Shown: positions 9,156 through 19,069 of the stretch, piece after piece
How the letters are laid out: each line of letters starts with the position of its first letter
How positions within the stretch are numbered: position 1 is the first letter of the stretch
NCBI RefSeq assembly: GCF_001667945.1
Contig: NZ_LZJK01000039.1
Span: 1 to 64,000 of the forward strand
Length of the DNA stretch: 64,000 nt
Source of the DNA: Mycolicibacter sinensis
GTDB taxonomy: Bacteria > Actinomycetota > Actinomycetes > Mycobacteriales > Mycobacteriaceae
Direction of reading: 5' to 3'
Notes under the pieces: model-generated
Seen by the model: the letters and a program-made list of their open reading frames with translations, nothing else
The model's database searches: none
Told to the model about the DNA's origin: nothing
Translations under genes and position numbers: made by a program

Positions 9156-11009
9156 ATGACGGGTCTGGTCCAGATCGAGGAGTGCCTGGACTCCGAGGGC
9201 GGCATCGTCTTACCGCCGCACGACACCCTGATCTCGCTGATCGACCGCAACATCGCCCATGTCGGTGACGCGGTGGCCTTTCGCTATCTTGACTACACCG
9301 GACCGGACGAGGGCCGCGCCATCGAACTGACCTGGACGCAGTTCGGTCAGCGGCTGCGCGCCATCGGGGCCGGGCTGCAACAGGTCACCGACCGCGGCGA
9401 CCGGGTGGCGATCCTGGCTCCCCAGGGACTCGACTACGTCGCCGGGTTCTACGCCGCGGTCAAGTGCGGCACCATCGCGGTGCCGCTGTTCGCCCCCGAG
9501 TTGCCCGGGCATGCCGAACGCCTCCATACCGCATTGCGCGACTCCACCCCGGCCGTGGTGCTGACCACGGCGGCGGTGCGGCCCATCGTCGAAGAGTTTC
9601 TGCGCGGGCTGCCGCGGCCGTTGCAGCCCCGCGTCATCGCCATCGACGAAATCCCCGACTCGGCCGCCGCGGCGTTTCAGCCCGTGGACATCGACGTCGA
9701 CGATGTGTCGCATCTGCAGTACACCTCCGGCGCCACCCGGCCTCCGGTCGGTGTAGAGGTGACCCACCGAGCGGTGGGAACCAACCTGCTGCAGATGATC
9801 CTGTCGATCGACATGCTGGACCGAAACACCCACGGGCTCAGCTGGTTACCGCTCTACCACGATATGGGCCTGTCGATGATCGGGTTTCCCGCCGTTTATG
9901 GGGGACACTCGACGCTGATGTCGCCGACCGCGTTCATCCGCCGGCCGCAGCGCTGGATCAACGCCCTGTCGGACGCCTCGCGCCGCGGCCGGGTGGTCAC
10001 CGCGGCGCCGAACTTCGCCTATGAGCTGACCGCGGCGCGCGGACTGCCCGCACCGGGAGCCGACATCGACTTGGCGCGGGTGGTGATGATCATCGGATCC
10101 GAACCGGTGAGCATGTCGGCGATCACGGCGTTCAACGAGGCATTCGCCCCCTATGGGTTACCTCGCACCGCGATCAAGCCGTCCTACGGTATCGCCGAGG
10201 CCACGCTGTTCGTGGCAACGATCGACCCCGACGCCGAGGCGAGCGTGCTGTACCTGGGTCGCGAGCAGCTCGGCGCGGGCCGCGCGGTGCCGGTGGCTGC
10301 CGACGCCCCGGATGCGGTGGCCCAGGTGTCCTGCGGCCGGGTCGCGCGCAGCCTGTGGGCGGTGATCGTCGACGCCGACGCCGGCCACGAACTGCCCGAC
10401 GGCCACATCGGCGAGATCTGGCTGCATGGCGACAACGTGACCGCGGGCTACTGGGGTCGGCCGGAGGAGACGCGGCAGGTGTTCGGCGCGCGGCTGCGGC
10501 GCCGGTTGGCACAGGGCAGTCACGCCGAGCGAACGCCGAGCGGCGTCACCTGGCTGCGCACCGGCGATCTGGGGTTCTATCTCGACGGCGAGCTCTATGT
10601 GACCGGCCGGACGGTGGACTTGATGACGATCGACGGTCGCAGCCACTACCCGCACGATATCGAGGCCACGGTCGCGCAGGCCTCGCCGATGGTGCGCAGC
10701 GGCTACGTGGTGACGTTCACCGCCCCGGCCGATGCGGGCGACGGGTTGGTGATCGTCGCCGAGCGTGCCACCGGCACCGGCCGCAAGGACCCGGCACCGG
10801 CGATCGCGGCGATCCGCGCGGAGGTGTTGCGGGTGCACGGGTTGACCGCCGCCGATATCCGGTTCGTCCCGGCCGGGGCGATCCCACGCACCACCAGCGG
10901 CAAGCTCGGGCGAACCGCCTGCCGCGAGCAGTACCTTTCCGGCGTGCTGAACCTGACGGTCCCGCGCACAGCGGGCGCACAGCGCAGACCTGCCGGGCAC
11001 CCAAAATAG
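9156..11009 (+). CDS. Fatty-acyl-AMP ligase (FAAL, FadD type)
   Basis: A 617-residue member of the ANL superfamily. It activates a long-chain fatty acid to its acyl-adenylate for transfer to an acyl carrier protein or polyketide synthase. Visible motifs are the P-loop YTSGATRPPVGVEVTHR, the FAAL signature SWLPLYHDMGL, YGIAEATLFVA, the hinge region TGDLGFYLDGELYVTGR and the C-terminal lysine loop RTTSGKLGR. It follows the tetR gene by 10 bases and is probably cotranscribed with mmpS-mmpL. No polyketide synthase or carrier protein is in the window, so its partner must be encoded elsewhere. It resembles FadD31 in general layout, but I do not assign that name. Confidence 0.9.
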   Translation: MTGLVQIEECLDSEGGIVLPPHDTLISLIDRNIAHVGDAVAFRYLDYTGPDEGRAIELTWTQFGQRLRAIGAGLQQVTDRGDRVAILAPQGLDYVAGFYAAVKCGTIAVPLFAPELPGHAERLHTALRDSTPAVVLTTAAVRPIVEEFLRGLPRPLQPRVIAIDEIPDSAAAAFQPVDIDVDDVSHLQYTSGATRPPVGVEVTHRAVGTNLLQMILSIDMLDRNTHGLSWLPLYHDMGLSMIGFPAVYGGHSTLMSPTAFIRRPQRWINALSDASRRGRVVTAAPNFAYELTAARGLPAPGADIDLARVVMIIGSEPVSMSAITAFNEAFAPYGLPRTAIKPSYGIAEATLFVATIDPDAEASVLYLGREQLGAGRAVPVAADAPDAVAQVSCGRVARSLWAVIVDADAGHELPDGHIGEIWLHGDNVTAGYWGRPEETRQVFGARLRRRLAQGSHAERTPSGVTWLRTGDLGFYLDGELYVTGRTVDLMTIDGRSHYPHDIEATVAQASPMVRSGYVVTFTAPADAGDGLVIVAERATGTGRKDPAPAIAAIRAEVLRVHGLTAADIRFVPAGAIPRTTSGKLGRTACREQYLSGVLNLTVPRTAGAQRRPAGHPK

Positions 11010-11071
11010 CTAGATAACCTTCCTAAATCGTCTCGTCGGCCTGGGTGCCGACCAGGACATAAGGGGAGGCA

Positions 11072-12226
11072 ATGGATTTCGGAGCCTTGCCGCCGGAGAT
11101 CAATTCGGCGCGGATGTACGCCGGGGCCGGGCCGGGTTCGCTGCTGGCCTCCGCGGCGGCTTGGCAGGACTTGGCCGCCGAGCTGCAGTCGGCTGCTGCG
11201 TCCTACGGGTCGGTGATCGCGGGTCTGACGGCCGGGTCGTGGGCGGGGCCGACCTCGGTGGCCATGGCGGCAGCGGCCGGCCCATACATCACCTGGCTCA
11301 GCGCGACCGGGGCGCAGGCCCAGCAGGCGGCCGCCCAGCTGTCCGCGGCGGTTGGCGCCTATGAAACCGCGTTCGCCGCCACGGTGCCGCCACCGCTCAT
11401 CGCAGCCAATCGCAGCCTGCAGGCGACGCTGATCGCGACCAATGTGTTGGGGCAGAACAGCGCGGCGATCGCGGCCACCGAAGCCGACTACCTCCAGATG
11501 TGGGCCCAGGATGCGGCGGCGATGTACGGCTATGCCGGAGCATCCGCGGTGGCCACCCAAGTCAGCCCGTTCACCTCGCCGCCGCAGACCACCGACCCGT
11601 CCGGACAAGCCACCCAGGCCTTTTCGCTGGCGCAATCTGCTGCCGCCACCACGGGGACCGACACTGAAACGTTGATGTCCCAAGGGCCGCAGCTGATCTC
11701 GACAACCCCGGCGGCGTTACAGAGTCTGGCGGCACCGGCGACTGAGACACCGTCGGGTGCCTCGACGTCATCGCTGGCCGGCCTCTCCTCGTTGATGATG
11801 CCGTTGCGGATGGCGATGATGCCGATGAGCATGCTCATGCGCATGTTGATGACCGGCGCCAACGGCGCCAAGGGGGCCACCGCCGGTCTGGCGGCGGCGC
11901 CGGCCGCAGCCGCCGGAACGGCCGGTTCGGTGACGCTGACCGGCTTCACGACCGGGTCGGCGGCGACCGCCGGTGTCGGCCGGGCCGCCTCGATCGGCGC
12001 ATTGTCAGTGCCCCCGGCGTGGACGGGAATGGGGGTGGCCGCTGGACCGGCGGCCACGGCGTTGCCCGCGACCGGCGTGGCTCCTCCGGTGGGGGCGGGG
12101 CCGTCGTCGGCGATCCCGCCAATGGTTCCGTTCGGCAACCTGGCTGCCCGTGGTGGCATCGGCGCCACCGCCACCCAATACGACTTTCGCCCTACCGTGA
12201 TTCCGCGATCACCGGCGGCCGGGTAG
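11072..12226 (+). CDS. PPE-family protein, SVP subgroup
   Basis: A 384-residue PPE protein. The N-terminal PPE domain opens [23 protein letters not shown] and contains the WxG turn (SWAGP, about residue 56) and YLQMWAQD, the YxxxD-type secretion signal of ESX substrates. The GALSVPPAW motif at about residue 312 places it in the PPE-SVP group. The middle is a low-complexity Ala/Gly/Met stretch. No PE partner or ESX gene lies nearby, so it would be an orphan using partners encoded elsewhere. It starts 62 bases after the FAAL, and its last 35 bases overlap the 3' end of the opposing mmpL. Confidence 0.93.
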   Translation: MDFGALPPEINSARMYAGAGPGSLLASAAAWQDLAAELQSAAASYGSVIAGLTAGSWAGPTSVAMAAAAGPYITWLSATGAQAQQAAAQLSAAVGAYETAFAATVPPPLIAANRSLQATLIATNVLGQNSAAIAATEADYLQMWAQDAAAMYGYAGASAVATQVSPFTSPPQTTDPSGQATQAFSLAQSAAATTGTDTETLMSQGPQLISTTPAALQSLAAPATETPSGASTSSLAGLSSLMMPLRMAMMPMSMLMRMLMTGANGAKGATAGLAAAPAAAAGTAGSVTLTGFTTGSAATAGVGRAASIGALSVPPAWTGMGVAAGPAATALPATGVAPPVGAGPSSAIPPMVPFGNLAARGGIGATATQYDFRPTVIPRSPAAG

Positions 12227-15035
12227 ACACCGGCGGGCGTGCGGGAACCGCCCGCGCAAACTCCCGGGGCCACCAGAACCACCGTCCGAGCAACGCCGCA
12301 ATCGAGGGCGTCAGGAACGCCCGCACGATCAGGGTGTCGAACAACAATCCGAGCCCGATCGTGCTGCCCGCCTGGCCGATCGAGTACAGGTCGCTGGCCG
12401 CCATCGACATCATGGTGAACGCGAACACCAGGCCTGCCGCGGTGACCACCGAACCGGTTCCGCCGATGGAGCGGATGATCCCGGTCTTGATCCCGGCCCC
12501 GATCTCCTCTTGGAACCGGGACACCAGCAGCAGGTTGTAGTCCGAGCCCACCGCCAGCAGGATGATCACCCCGAACACCGGTGCGATCCAGTTCAGCGGG
12601 AGCCCGAAGATGTGCTGCCACACCAGCACCGAGAGCCCGAACGCCGCACTCAGCGACAGCAGCACGGTCCCGACGATCACGGCAGCGGCCACCAGGGCGC
12701 GGGTGATCAACAGCATCACGATGAAGATCAACGTCACTGCGGCCACCCCGACGATCAGGATGTCGTAGACGGAGCCGGCCTGGATATCCTTGTACACCGC
12801 TGCGGTCCCGGTGAGATAGAACCTCGCGTTTGTCAGTGGCGTGCCCTTCACCGCGTCATGGGCGGCAGCCAGCATCGGTTCGACGAAGGAAATCCCCTTG
12901 GGCGTCGCGGGATCCGCGTCGTAGGTCACGATGAACCGTGCTGCCGTGCCGTCCGGGGACACGAAGAGCTCCAGGCCCTTTTGGAAGTCGGGGTTGTCGA
13001 ACGCCTCCGGGGGAAGATAGAAGTAGTCGTCCGCCTTCGAGGCGTCGAACGCGCGGCCCATCTCGCTGGCCGTGTCGGTCATCCGGGCCATCTGGGTCAC
13101 CAGCCCGGCGAAACTGCTGTGCATGCTCAGCAGGCTGGCGCGCATGGACTCGGCGACCGCGATCATCGGCGTGAACTGCTCGACGATCTGCGGCATCAGC
13201 GCGTCGACGGCGTTGACGTCATCGAGCAGCGGCCGCATCTTCTCGCTGAACTGGTCCATCCCGTCGTAGGCGTCGAACACCGAGCGGACCGCGTGACAGA
13301 CCGGGATGTTGAAACAATGCTGCTCCCAGTAGAAGTAATTGCGCACCGGCCGCGCGACGTCGTCGAAATCGGCGATGTGGTCCCGGATCTCGTCGACGGT
13401 CGAGGTGATGTCGGCCATGTCGGCATGCATCCGGCCGGTGGTGCCGCCCAGCCGGATGACCAGGTCACGAAGGTGGGTCATCGACTCGATCGTGGCGCCC
13501 AGATCGTCGCTCATCGTGCGCATGTCGGCGAGCCGATCGGTCATGAACTGCAGATTTTCCTGGATCGGAACCGCTTGCATGCTGATCTGAAACGGTATCG
13601 ACGTGTGGTCGATGGGACTGCCCAGCGGCCGGGTGATGCTCTGCACCCGCTCCACGCCGCGGGTGCGGAACATGTTCTTGGCGATGCGGTCCAAGATGAT
13701 CATGTCGGCGGGGTTGCGCAGGTCATGATCGGCTTCGACCATCAGCACGTCGGGATTCATCCGGGCGGCGCTGAAATGCCGTTCCGCCGCGTCATAGCCG
13801 ACATTGGCCGGCAGGCCGGCGGGGATATAGAACCGGTCGTTGAAGCTGATCCGCATTCCGGGCACCGCGAGCATCCCGACCAGGGTGACCAGCAGGGCGG
13901 CCACGAACACCGGGCCGGGCCAGCGGACGTTGGCGGTTCCGATGCGCCGCCAACCACGCCCTTCCACCCGCTTGGGATCGAGCAGCGGAGCGGCGACCGC
14001 GACGACGGCCGGGGCGACGGTCAACGCACCGGCGATCACCACCAGCAGACCCAGAGCCGACGGGACGCCGAGCGCTTTGAAGTAGGACAGCCGGGCGAAA
14101 TGCAGGCACAGGGATGCCCCGGCGATCGTCAGTCCTGAGCCCAAGATGACATGCCAGGTGCCCCGGAACATCGAATACCAGGCCGCCTCGCGGTCCTCCC
14201 CGGCGTTGCGGGCTTCGTGGTAGCGGCCGATCAGAAAGATCGCATAGTCGGTGCCGGCTGCGATCGCCAGTGATGACAGCATGGCGACGACGAACGTTGA
14301 GAACCCCAGCAGGCCACGGTCGCCCAGCAGTGCGACCAGGCCGCGGGCGGTGCCCATCTCGAAACCGACCATCACCAGTGCCAGCGCCACGGTGGCAGCC
14401 GAACGGTAGACGAGCGCGAGCATGATGATGATGACGATGCCGGTGACGCCCATCATCTTGAGCATGGATTTGTCGGCGGCCTCGGTCATGTCGGTGGTCA
14501 GCGCGGCCTGGCCGGTGACGTAGGCCTTCACCCCGTCTGGTGGCGGCACCGAGGCGACGATCGTGCGCACCGCGTCGACCGATTCGTTGCCCAGCGTGCT
14601 GCCCTGGTCGCCGGCGGTGTTGATCTGCGCGTAGGCGGCACGACCGTCGCTGCTCTGCACGCCGGCGGCGGTGATCGGGTCACCCCACAGATCCGCGATG
14701 TGCTGGACGTGTTCGTGGTCCGCCGACAGTTTCGCGACCAGCGTGTCGTAGTAGCGGTGGGCCTCCGGCCCGAGTTCGCTCTGGCCCTCGAGCACCAGCA
14801 TCACCATGGCATCGGAGTCGAATTCCTCGAACTTCGCGCCGATGTGCTTCGCGGCGATCAGCGACGGCGCGTCGTGCGGGGACATCGTCACCGCGTGGTG
14901 GCGCGCCACCGATTCGATCGGCGGCACCAGCACGTTGAGGCCCACAGTCAGCAGCAGCCAGAAGATGATCAGCGGCCAGGCCAGCCGACGGACCAGGCGC
15001 ATGTACCGCGGGCGACGGCTGTCGTGGGCGCTCAT
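12192..15035 (-). CDS. Second MmpL-family RND lipid transporter
   Basis: A 947-residue MmpL related to the one at 5601-8486. It shares the [21 protein letters not shown] and [16 protein letters not shown] helix motifs and the long helical hairpin in the first periplasmic domain. The frame extends to a TTG at 15053, but the ATG at 15035 forms an ATGA overlap with the stop of the upstream mmpS, the same junction seen in the first pair, so I use it. Its 3' end overlaps the PPE gene tail to tail. It presumably exports a different or further-processed envelope lipid. Confidence 0.92.
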   Translation of the reverse strand: MSAHDSRRPRYMRLVRRLAWPLIIFWLLLTVGLNVLVPPIESVARHHAVTMSPHDAPSLIAAKHIGAKFEEFDSDAMVMLVLEGQSELGPEAHRYYDTLVAKLSADHEHVQHIADLWGDPITAAGVQSSDGRAAYAQINTAGDQGSTLGNESVDAVRTIVASVPPPDGVKAYVTGQAALTTDMTEAADKSMLKMMGVTGIVIIIMLALVYRSAATVALALVMVGFEMGTARGLVALLGDRGLLGFSTFVVAMLSSLAIAAGTDYAIFLIGRYHEARNAGEDREAAWYSMFRGTWHVILGSGLTIAGASLCLHFARLSYFKALGVPSALGLLVVIAGALTVAPAVVAVAAPLLDPKRVEGRGWRRIGTANVRWPGPVFVAALLVTLVGMLAVPGMRISFNDRFYIPAGLPANVGYDAAERHFSAARMNPDVLMVEADHDLRNPADMIILDRIAKNMFRTRGVERVQSITRPLGSPIDHTSIPFQISMQAVPIQENLQFMTDRLADMRTMSDDLGATIESMTHLRDLVIRLGGTTGRMHADMADITSTVDEIRDHIADFDDVARPVRNYFYWEQHCFNIPVCHAVRSVFDAYDGMDQFSEKMRPLLDDVNAVDALMPQIVEQFTPMIAVAESMRASLLSMHSSFAGLVTQMARMTDTASEMGRAFDASKADDYFYLPPEAFDNPDFQKGLELFVSPDGTAARFIVTYDADPATPKGISFVEPMLAAAHDAVKGTPLTNARFYLTGTAAVYKDIQAGSVYDILIVGVAAVTLIFIVMLLITRALVAAAVIVGTVLLSLSAAFGLSVLVWQHIFGLPLNWIAPVFGVIILLAVGSDYNLLLVSRFQEEIGAGIKTGIIRSIGGTGSVVTAAGLVFAFTMMSMAASDLYSIGQAGSTIGLGLLFDTLIVRAFLTPSIAALLGRWFWWPREFARAVPARPPVSTRPPVIAESR

Positions 15036-15472
15036 GCGGCTTTGACCAGACAAAAGGCCTGGGCGTGGCGCCCGACGGCGACGTGTTCGTCTTTGATCTC
15101 GCCGTTGACGGTGATGCGGCAGCCGATCCGGTCGCCGTCACCTTGAGCGACCACATTGCCGATCATGGCGGGGCTCGTCGTGGTGATGGTGTAGCTCCAC
15201 GGCAGCCGTGAAAATGTCGCGCGCACCGCCCGGGTCTCTTCGTTGAGGTAGCTGACGCCACCGGTGCTGCCGTCGGGGCCGAAAACTTGGTAGACGACCC
15301 GCTTTTCGTTGACCGAGGCGATCGGGGCCGACCCGCTGCTGTCCCAGTGGAAGATCTCGTCGGATCCGAAAGCGCCGCGCAGGTTGATCACCGCCACCGC
15401 TCCGGCTAGCGCTGCCAAGGCCATCACCAGTGGCAGCCATGCCCGCTTGGTGATCACGGCTATCACACGCAC
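15032..15472 (-). CDS. Second MmpS-family membrane accessory protein
   Basis: A 146-residue MmpS. Its N-terminal helix (AWLPLVMALAALAGAVAV) is followed by a periplasmic domain with the conserved SRLPWSYTITT, IGNVVAQGDGD and CRITVNGEIKDE blocks and the C-terminal FCLVKAA. The frame extends to 15496, but the GTG at 15472 has GGAGG seven bases upstream and fits the family start. It is translationally coupled to mmpL. A palindrome lies 34 bases upstream of the start. Confidence 0.88.
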   Translation of the reverse strand: MRVIAVITKRAWLPLVMALAALAGAVAVINLRGAFGSDEIFHWDSSGSAPIASVNEKRVVYQVFGPDGSTGGVSYLNEETRAVRATFSRLPWSYTITTTSPAMIGNVVAQGDGDRIGCRITVNGEIKDEHVAVGRHAQAFCLVKAA

Positions 15473-15505
15473 GGCGCACCTCCGCTTCGATCCCACGTCG
15501 ATACC

Positions 15506-15521
15506 ATACCCCGTAGGGTAT
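15506..15521. promoter_or_regulatory. Inverted repeat upstream of the second mmpS, candidate operator
   Basis: ATACCC-CGTA-GGGTAT, with 6-bp arms and a 4-base spacer, lies between the TetR gene (15563-16171) and the mmpS start, both on the minus strand. The same half-element partly recurs on its left (ATACC at 15501-15505). The sequence differs from the 5049-5087 operators, so the two exporter pairs are probably controlled by different repressors. Confidence 0.45.
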
Positions 15522-15562
15522 CCGATAGGGCCGGCGGGCGCCCTCGGGGGACGTGGAACGAG

Positions 15563-16171
15563 TTAGGAGTTGCGCGGTTTCTGGGCGGCGACCGCTTCGC
15601 CCAGCCAGCGCCGCAGGAACCGGCGTAGTTCGTCGGGGGAACGCTCGGGCCCGTTGGGCGCCACGACGAACGACAACATGATCCGCAGGACGAACTCGAC
15701 GAGTTCGCGCAGGCTGGGTTCGTCATAGCCGTGGGATACCCAGTCGACGTCGAACCGCTCGATCATCCGCATCCCGAACGCCCGGGCCTCCTCGGAGGTC
15801 AGCTCCCGGCTGTGCGGCGATGACGACGACAGCACTGCCCCCAGGTGGGGCGAGCGCGCCACCGCATCGAGGGTGTAGAGGGTGCCTTCGGTGAGGGCGT
15901 CGGCCGGCTCATGGATCCCCTGCACGTGCTCGGTCAGCCGGTCGAGGAAGCCGTCGACCGAGGCGATCGCCACGGCGCGCATCAGGGCGTCGGCGGTGGG
16001 GAAGTAGCGGTACACCGTCTGCCGGATGACCCCGAGGGCGTTGGCGACATCGGCCAGGGACACCGCCGAGCCGGTCTCGGCGACCAGATCCACGGCCGCG
16101 GCGATGATCCGCTGGCTGGCTTCTTCGTCGTTGCGGGGCGGGTTACCGCCCCAGCCGCGCCGGCGTGCCAT
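15563..16171 (-). CDS. TetR-family transcriptional regulator
   Basis: A 202-residue regulator with N-terminal helix-turn-helix SLADVANALGVIRQTVYRYF and a helical C-terminal effector domain. The frame runs to 16207, but the ATG at 16171 fits the usual basic start (MARRRGWGG) and has GGGAA upstream. It lies between two possible targets: the mmpS-mmpL pair downstream on the same strand, and the divergent hydrolase and membrane-protein operon, with a palindrome (16209-16234) in the shared promoter region. The divergent arrangement favours the latter as its main target. Confidence 0.88.
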   Translation of the reverse strand: MARRRGWGGNPPRNDEEASQRIIAAAVDLVAETGSAVSLADVANALGVIRQTVYRYFPTADALMRAVAIASVDGFLDRLTEHVQGIHEPADALTEGTLYTLDAVARSPHLGAVLSSSSPHSRELTSEEARAFGMRMIERFDVDWVSHGYDEPSLRELVEFVLRIMLSFVVAPNGPERSPDELRRFLRRWLGEAVAAQKPRNS

Positions 16172-16208
16172 CAGTGATTCCCTTGACAACCGTCTCGCAC
16201 CGAACAAT

Positions 16209-16234
16209 CATACGCGAGGACGTTCGTTTGTATG
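16209..16234. promoter_or_regulatory. 26-bp imperfect palindrome in the divergent promoter, probable TetR operator
   Basis: The element reads CATAC....G.ACGT.C....GTATG and is symmetric about ACGT at 16220-16223. Weaker symmetry continues outward. It sits in the 82-base gap between the TetR gene and the oppositely oriented hydrolase gene, and would block both promoters. Confidence 0.55.
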
Positions 16235-16253
16235 TTGATTGCCGAGGTAGCCC

Positions 16254-17180
16254 ATGACCGACCTGATCGTGCGCAAGTTGCGGTTCGCATTCGCCGATCA
16301 TCCCGTGCCGTTCCTGTGGAACGAAGCCAACCCGGCGTTCTCGTCGATGGCCAATGCGGTGTCGCTTCTGGCGATCGGCTTCGAGAAGATGATCGTCTCG
16401 ACGATGGCCGATGTCACGCCGACGATCACCGACCCGGCGATCGCCGAGGAGGCCGATGCCTTCGTCCGCCAGGAAGGCCAGCACTCGATGGCCCACCGCG
16501 GGCACGCCAAGGCGCTCATCAAGGCCTATCCCGGGCTCAAGGAAACCCTCAACGAGTGCAACGCGATGTTCGACAGACTGGTCGCTGAGACGCCGCTGCG
16601 CTACCGGCTGGCCTACACCGCCGACCTGGAGGCGACCTTCACCCCGGTCTTCAAGCTGATGCTCGACCACGACGACACCCTGTTCGCCCCGGGCGATGAC
16701 CGGGTGGCGTCACTGTTCCTGTGGCACTTCGTCGAAGAGGTCGAGCACCGCAGTTCCGCGCTGATCATCTATGACGCCGTCGTCGGCGACCCGTGGTACC
16801 GGATGCGGATGGCGCCGTCGATCTTCAAACACGTCATGAGCGTCATCAAGGTGGCCTGCGAAGGATTCAACAAGCACATCCCGTTGGCCGAGCGCAAGGT
16901 CGACGCACTGTCGCTGTTCAGCACCTACCGCGGCAAGCAGGCCTGGCGGCGGCGGATTCCGTTCGGCTGGCCGGCCAATCAAGGCCCGGTGCTCGATGCC
17001 TTCAAACATCTGCCCAAGGGGGAGATACTCACCGCCGTGAACGGTATCGTGCGGAGTCAGCTGCCCAATCACAAACCGGCACACGAGAAGATCCCCGTTT
17101 TGGCCGAGGAGTGGTTCGCCCGCTACGACCAGGGCTACGACGTGACCAAGTGGTACACCGCTGACGAGAAGAGCGCCTGA
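16254..17180 (+). CDS. PF10118-type predicted metal-dependent hydrolase
   Basis: A 308-residue soluble protein. Two ferritin-like metal motifs are visible, RQEGQHSMAHRGH at about residues 73-85 and HFVEEVEHRSS at about 158-168, a Glu/His arrangement expected for a diiron centre. This matches the family annotated as metal-dependent hydrolase (PF10118), whose reaction is not established. Its stop shares one base with the start of the membrane protein that follows, so the two form an operon. Regulation is probably by the divergent TetR through the palindrome at 16209-16234. Confidence 0.82.
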   Translation: MTDLIVRKLRFAFADHPVPFLWNEANPAFSSMANAVSLLAIGFEKMIVSTMADVTPTITDPAIAEEADAFVRQEGQHSMAHRGHAKALIKAYPGLKETLNECNAMFDRLVAETPLRYRLAYTADLEATFTPVFKLMLDHDDTLFAPGDDRVASLFLWHFVEEVEHRSSALIIYDAVVGDPWYRMRMAPSIFKHVMSVIKVACEGFNKHIPLAERKVDALSLFSTYRGKQAWRRRIPFGWPANQGPVLDAFKHLPKGEILTAVNGIVRSQLPNHKPAHEKIPVLAEEWFARYDQGYDVTKWYTADEKSA

Positions 17181-18316
17181 TGTCCGACCTGTGTGCACCG
17201 ACCTTCGAGCGCCTCGCCGACGCGCTGGGGTTCTCCTGCTCCGAGGCCGGTGGCCTGGTGGAGTTCCGCAATCCAGCGCACCTGGAGAACTGGACGCTGC
17301 CGGTCCTGGAGCTCACCGTGATCATCGGAGCGGTGCTGGCCCTGGGCTACGCGATCAACCGGTTCCGCCGCCACGGCGATGCCACCAACCTGGCGCTGTG
17401 GTTCGGCGCGATCGCCTATCTGCTCATCATCGAGCCGCCGCTGTACTTCCCGGCGGCGTTCGGGATCGACGGGCACGTCGATACGATGTTCGCGCACAAC
17501 GTGTTCAGCGTCGACTTCCTGTGGGGCCGGCTGCCGCTGTACATCGTGGCGATCTATCCGATGATGGCGACCGTCGCCTTCGAGATCGTTCGCATCCTGG
17601 GGGTGTTCCGCCGCTACGGCGTCGTCGTCGGCGCGGTGTGCGTCGGTTTTGTCCACCACGCCTTCTATGAGATCTTCGATCACCTCGGACCGCAGCTGCG
17701 CTGGTGGGAGTGGTCGGTGGACAACCCGCTGAATCAACCGATGTTCGCCTCGGTGCCGATGGGCAGCGTGGTCGTGTTCGCGGCGCTGTGGCCGGCGTCG
17801 CTGGCGTTCTGCGTCCAGTTGCTCGTCGGCCGCCAGGTCGACCAGGGCCGGCGGTTCAGCGGCCCGCAGGTGCTCGTGCGAACCATCGTCATCGGTCTGC
17901 TGGCCTCGCTGGGGACCGGGATCCTGCCGCTGCCGGCAACACTTCTGGGTGCCGCCACCGACGGCCGGCTGCTGGGGATCGCTTATGCCGCAGAGCTTCT
18001 GGTCATCGCGGTGATCGCCGTGCCGGTGCTCATCATGCAGTGGCGGCGGCTGCGGTTGAACCTGATCGTCGGCGGCCGTCACGACAATCCGCTGATCGTC
18101 CGCTATGCGGCGGTGTACCTGTCGGTGATGACGGTGCTGTGGCTGACCGCGCTACCGGCCTACCTCGGCGCGGTGGACGGGGTGACCGCCGACGGCGACC
18201 CGATCGGAAGTCTGTGGTACACCATCGGCTGTTTCACGGTGGCCTACATCAGCGTCGCGGCGGCGGCTACGGTCCCGCCGATCCTGGCAGAGTCCTCCGA
18301 GCCGGCTTTGGTCTGA
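17180..18316 (+). CDS. Polytopic membrane protein of unknown function
   Basis: A 378-residue protein with about nine membrane helices, such as VLELTVIIGAVLALGYAI, LALWFGAIAYLLII and VVVGAVCVGFVHHAFYEIF. Helices carry His pairs (FVHHAFYEIFDH), Trp/Glu pairs (WWEW) and Pro-rich turns, suggesting a metal- or heme-binding or small-molecule role, but I recognise no named family. Its start overlaps the stop of the diiron-type hydrolase, so the two products probably act together, perhaps on a lipid substrate. A hairpin terminator overlaps its stop codon. Confidence 0.75.
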   Translation: MSDLCAPTFERLADALGFSCSEAGGLVEFRNPAHLENWTLPVLELTVIIGAVLALGYAINRFRRHGDATNLALWFGAIAYLLIIEPPLYFPAAFGIDGHVDTMFAHNVFSVDFLWGRLPLYIVAIYPMMATVAFEIVRILGVFRRYGVVVGAVCVGFVHHAFYEIFDHLGPQLRWWEWSVDNPLNQPMFASVPMGSVVVFAALWPASLAFCVQLLVGRQVDQGRRFSGPQVLVRTIVIGLLASLGTGILPLPATLLGAATDGRLLGIAYAAELLVIAVIAVPVLIMQWRRLRLNLIVGGRHDNPLIVRYAAVYLSVMTVLWLTALPAYLGAVDGVTADGDPIGSLWYTIGCFTVAYISVAAAATVPPILAESSEPALV

Positions 18317-18330
18317 GTTGGACTCAGACC
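18310..18330. terminator. Bidirectional hairpin terminator between convergent genes
   Basis: Perfect 9-bp arms GGTCTGAGT / ACTCAGACC with a 3-base loop span both stop codons: that of the membrane protein (18314-18316) and that of mazF on the opposite strand (18324-18326). Confidence 0.65.
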
Positions 18331-18680
18331 GACCATAATTCGAGGTGCAGGCGCAGCGCATCGTCGAGTTGTGTCAACTCCTTTGAGCGGAGTCGCCCCA
18401 GGCGATGCCGCATTCGGCCGACCGACACCGACCTGATTTGTTCGGCCTGCGCCTTGGAGTCGACGGACAGGCCGGTGCGCTCGGCCGTCAGCAGCACCTG
18501 GAACGGATAGATCCTGGTGACGTTGCTCGTCACAGGTACGACGGTGACGACGCCGCGTCCCAGATTCGCAGCGGAAGCGTTGGCGCGATCGTTGCTGACG
18601 ACGACGGCGGGACGTTGCTTATTCGCTTCGCTACCTTGAGCCGGATCGAGGTCGACCAGCCAGATCTCACCGCGCCGCAT
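18324..18680 (-). CDS. mazF9: MazF endoribonuclease toxin, MazF9 type
   Basis: A 118-residue PemK/MazF toxin, a ribosome-independent mRNA or tRNA endonuclease. The opening [19 protein letters not shown], the core [13 protein letters not shown] and [10 protein letters not shown], and the ending LHLELWSV follow M. tuberculosis MazF9 (Rv2801c) closely, as I recall that sequence. The frame extends upstream to 18851, but the ATG at 18680 is the family start and overlaps the antitoxin gene by 14 bases. The catalytic Arg of the RPAVVV strand and the Ser/Thr of VPVTSN are present, so it looks functional. Confidence 0.93.
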   Translation of the reverse strand: MRRGEIWLVDLDPAQGSEANKQRPAVVVSNDRANASAANLGRGVVTVVPVTSNVTRIYPFQVLLTAERTGLSVDSKAQAEQIRSVSVGRMRHRLGRLRSKELTQLDDALRLHLELWSV

Positions 18681-18897
18681 CGCCGATCCCGTCGGCGACT
18701 GCACGGTCCCAGGCCTCTTCCTCGCCGCCTTCCGACCACTCCGCCCACGCGCGGCGGTAGTCGTCGTCCAAGGTGGGGTAGCGCAGCATGCGGATCGCGC
18801 GCTGCAGGCCGGCGGATCGCGAGGGCAGGCCGGTGTTGGCCACGTAGGCATCCAGCGCCGCGACGTCGGCGTCGGACAAGCTCACACTCAGTTTCAT
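18667..18897 (-). CDS. mazE9: MazE9-type antitoxin
   Basis: A 76-residue ribbon-helix-helix antitoxin. It opens with the DNA-binding strand [19 protein letters not shown], followed by [16 protein letters not shown] and an acidic tail ([20 protein letters not shown]) that would wrap the toxin. It matches MazE9 in length and in the [10 protein letters not shown] block. It lies upstream of and overlaps mazF9, the usual order for autoregulated pairs. Confidence 0.92.
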   Translation of the reverse strand: MKLSVSLSDADVAALDAYVANTGLPSRSAGLQRAIRMLRYPTLDDDYRRAWAEWSEGGEEEAWDRAVADGIGDAAR

Positions 18898-19069
18898 ACC
18901 GAAATACTACCCGAGTAGCACCGATCTGGAAGGGATGGTCAGCGGCGCATCCAGCGCCGTGGCGCCGTCCGGTGTGGGCCGATTGCAACACCGCGACTAC
19001 CTTCATCGCATGGATGGGAGGCTTGCACCATCGCGTCGCGCTCGACGGCCCCACCGCGCAACGCCGCGC

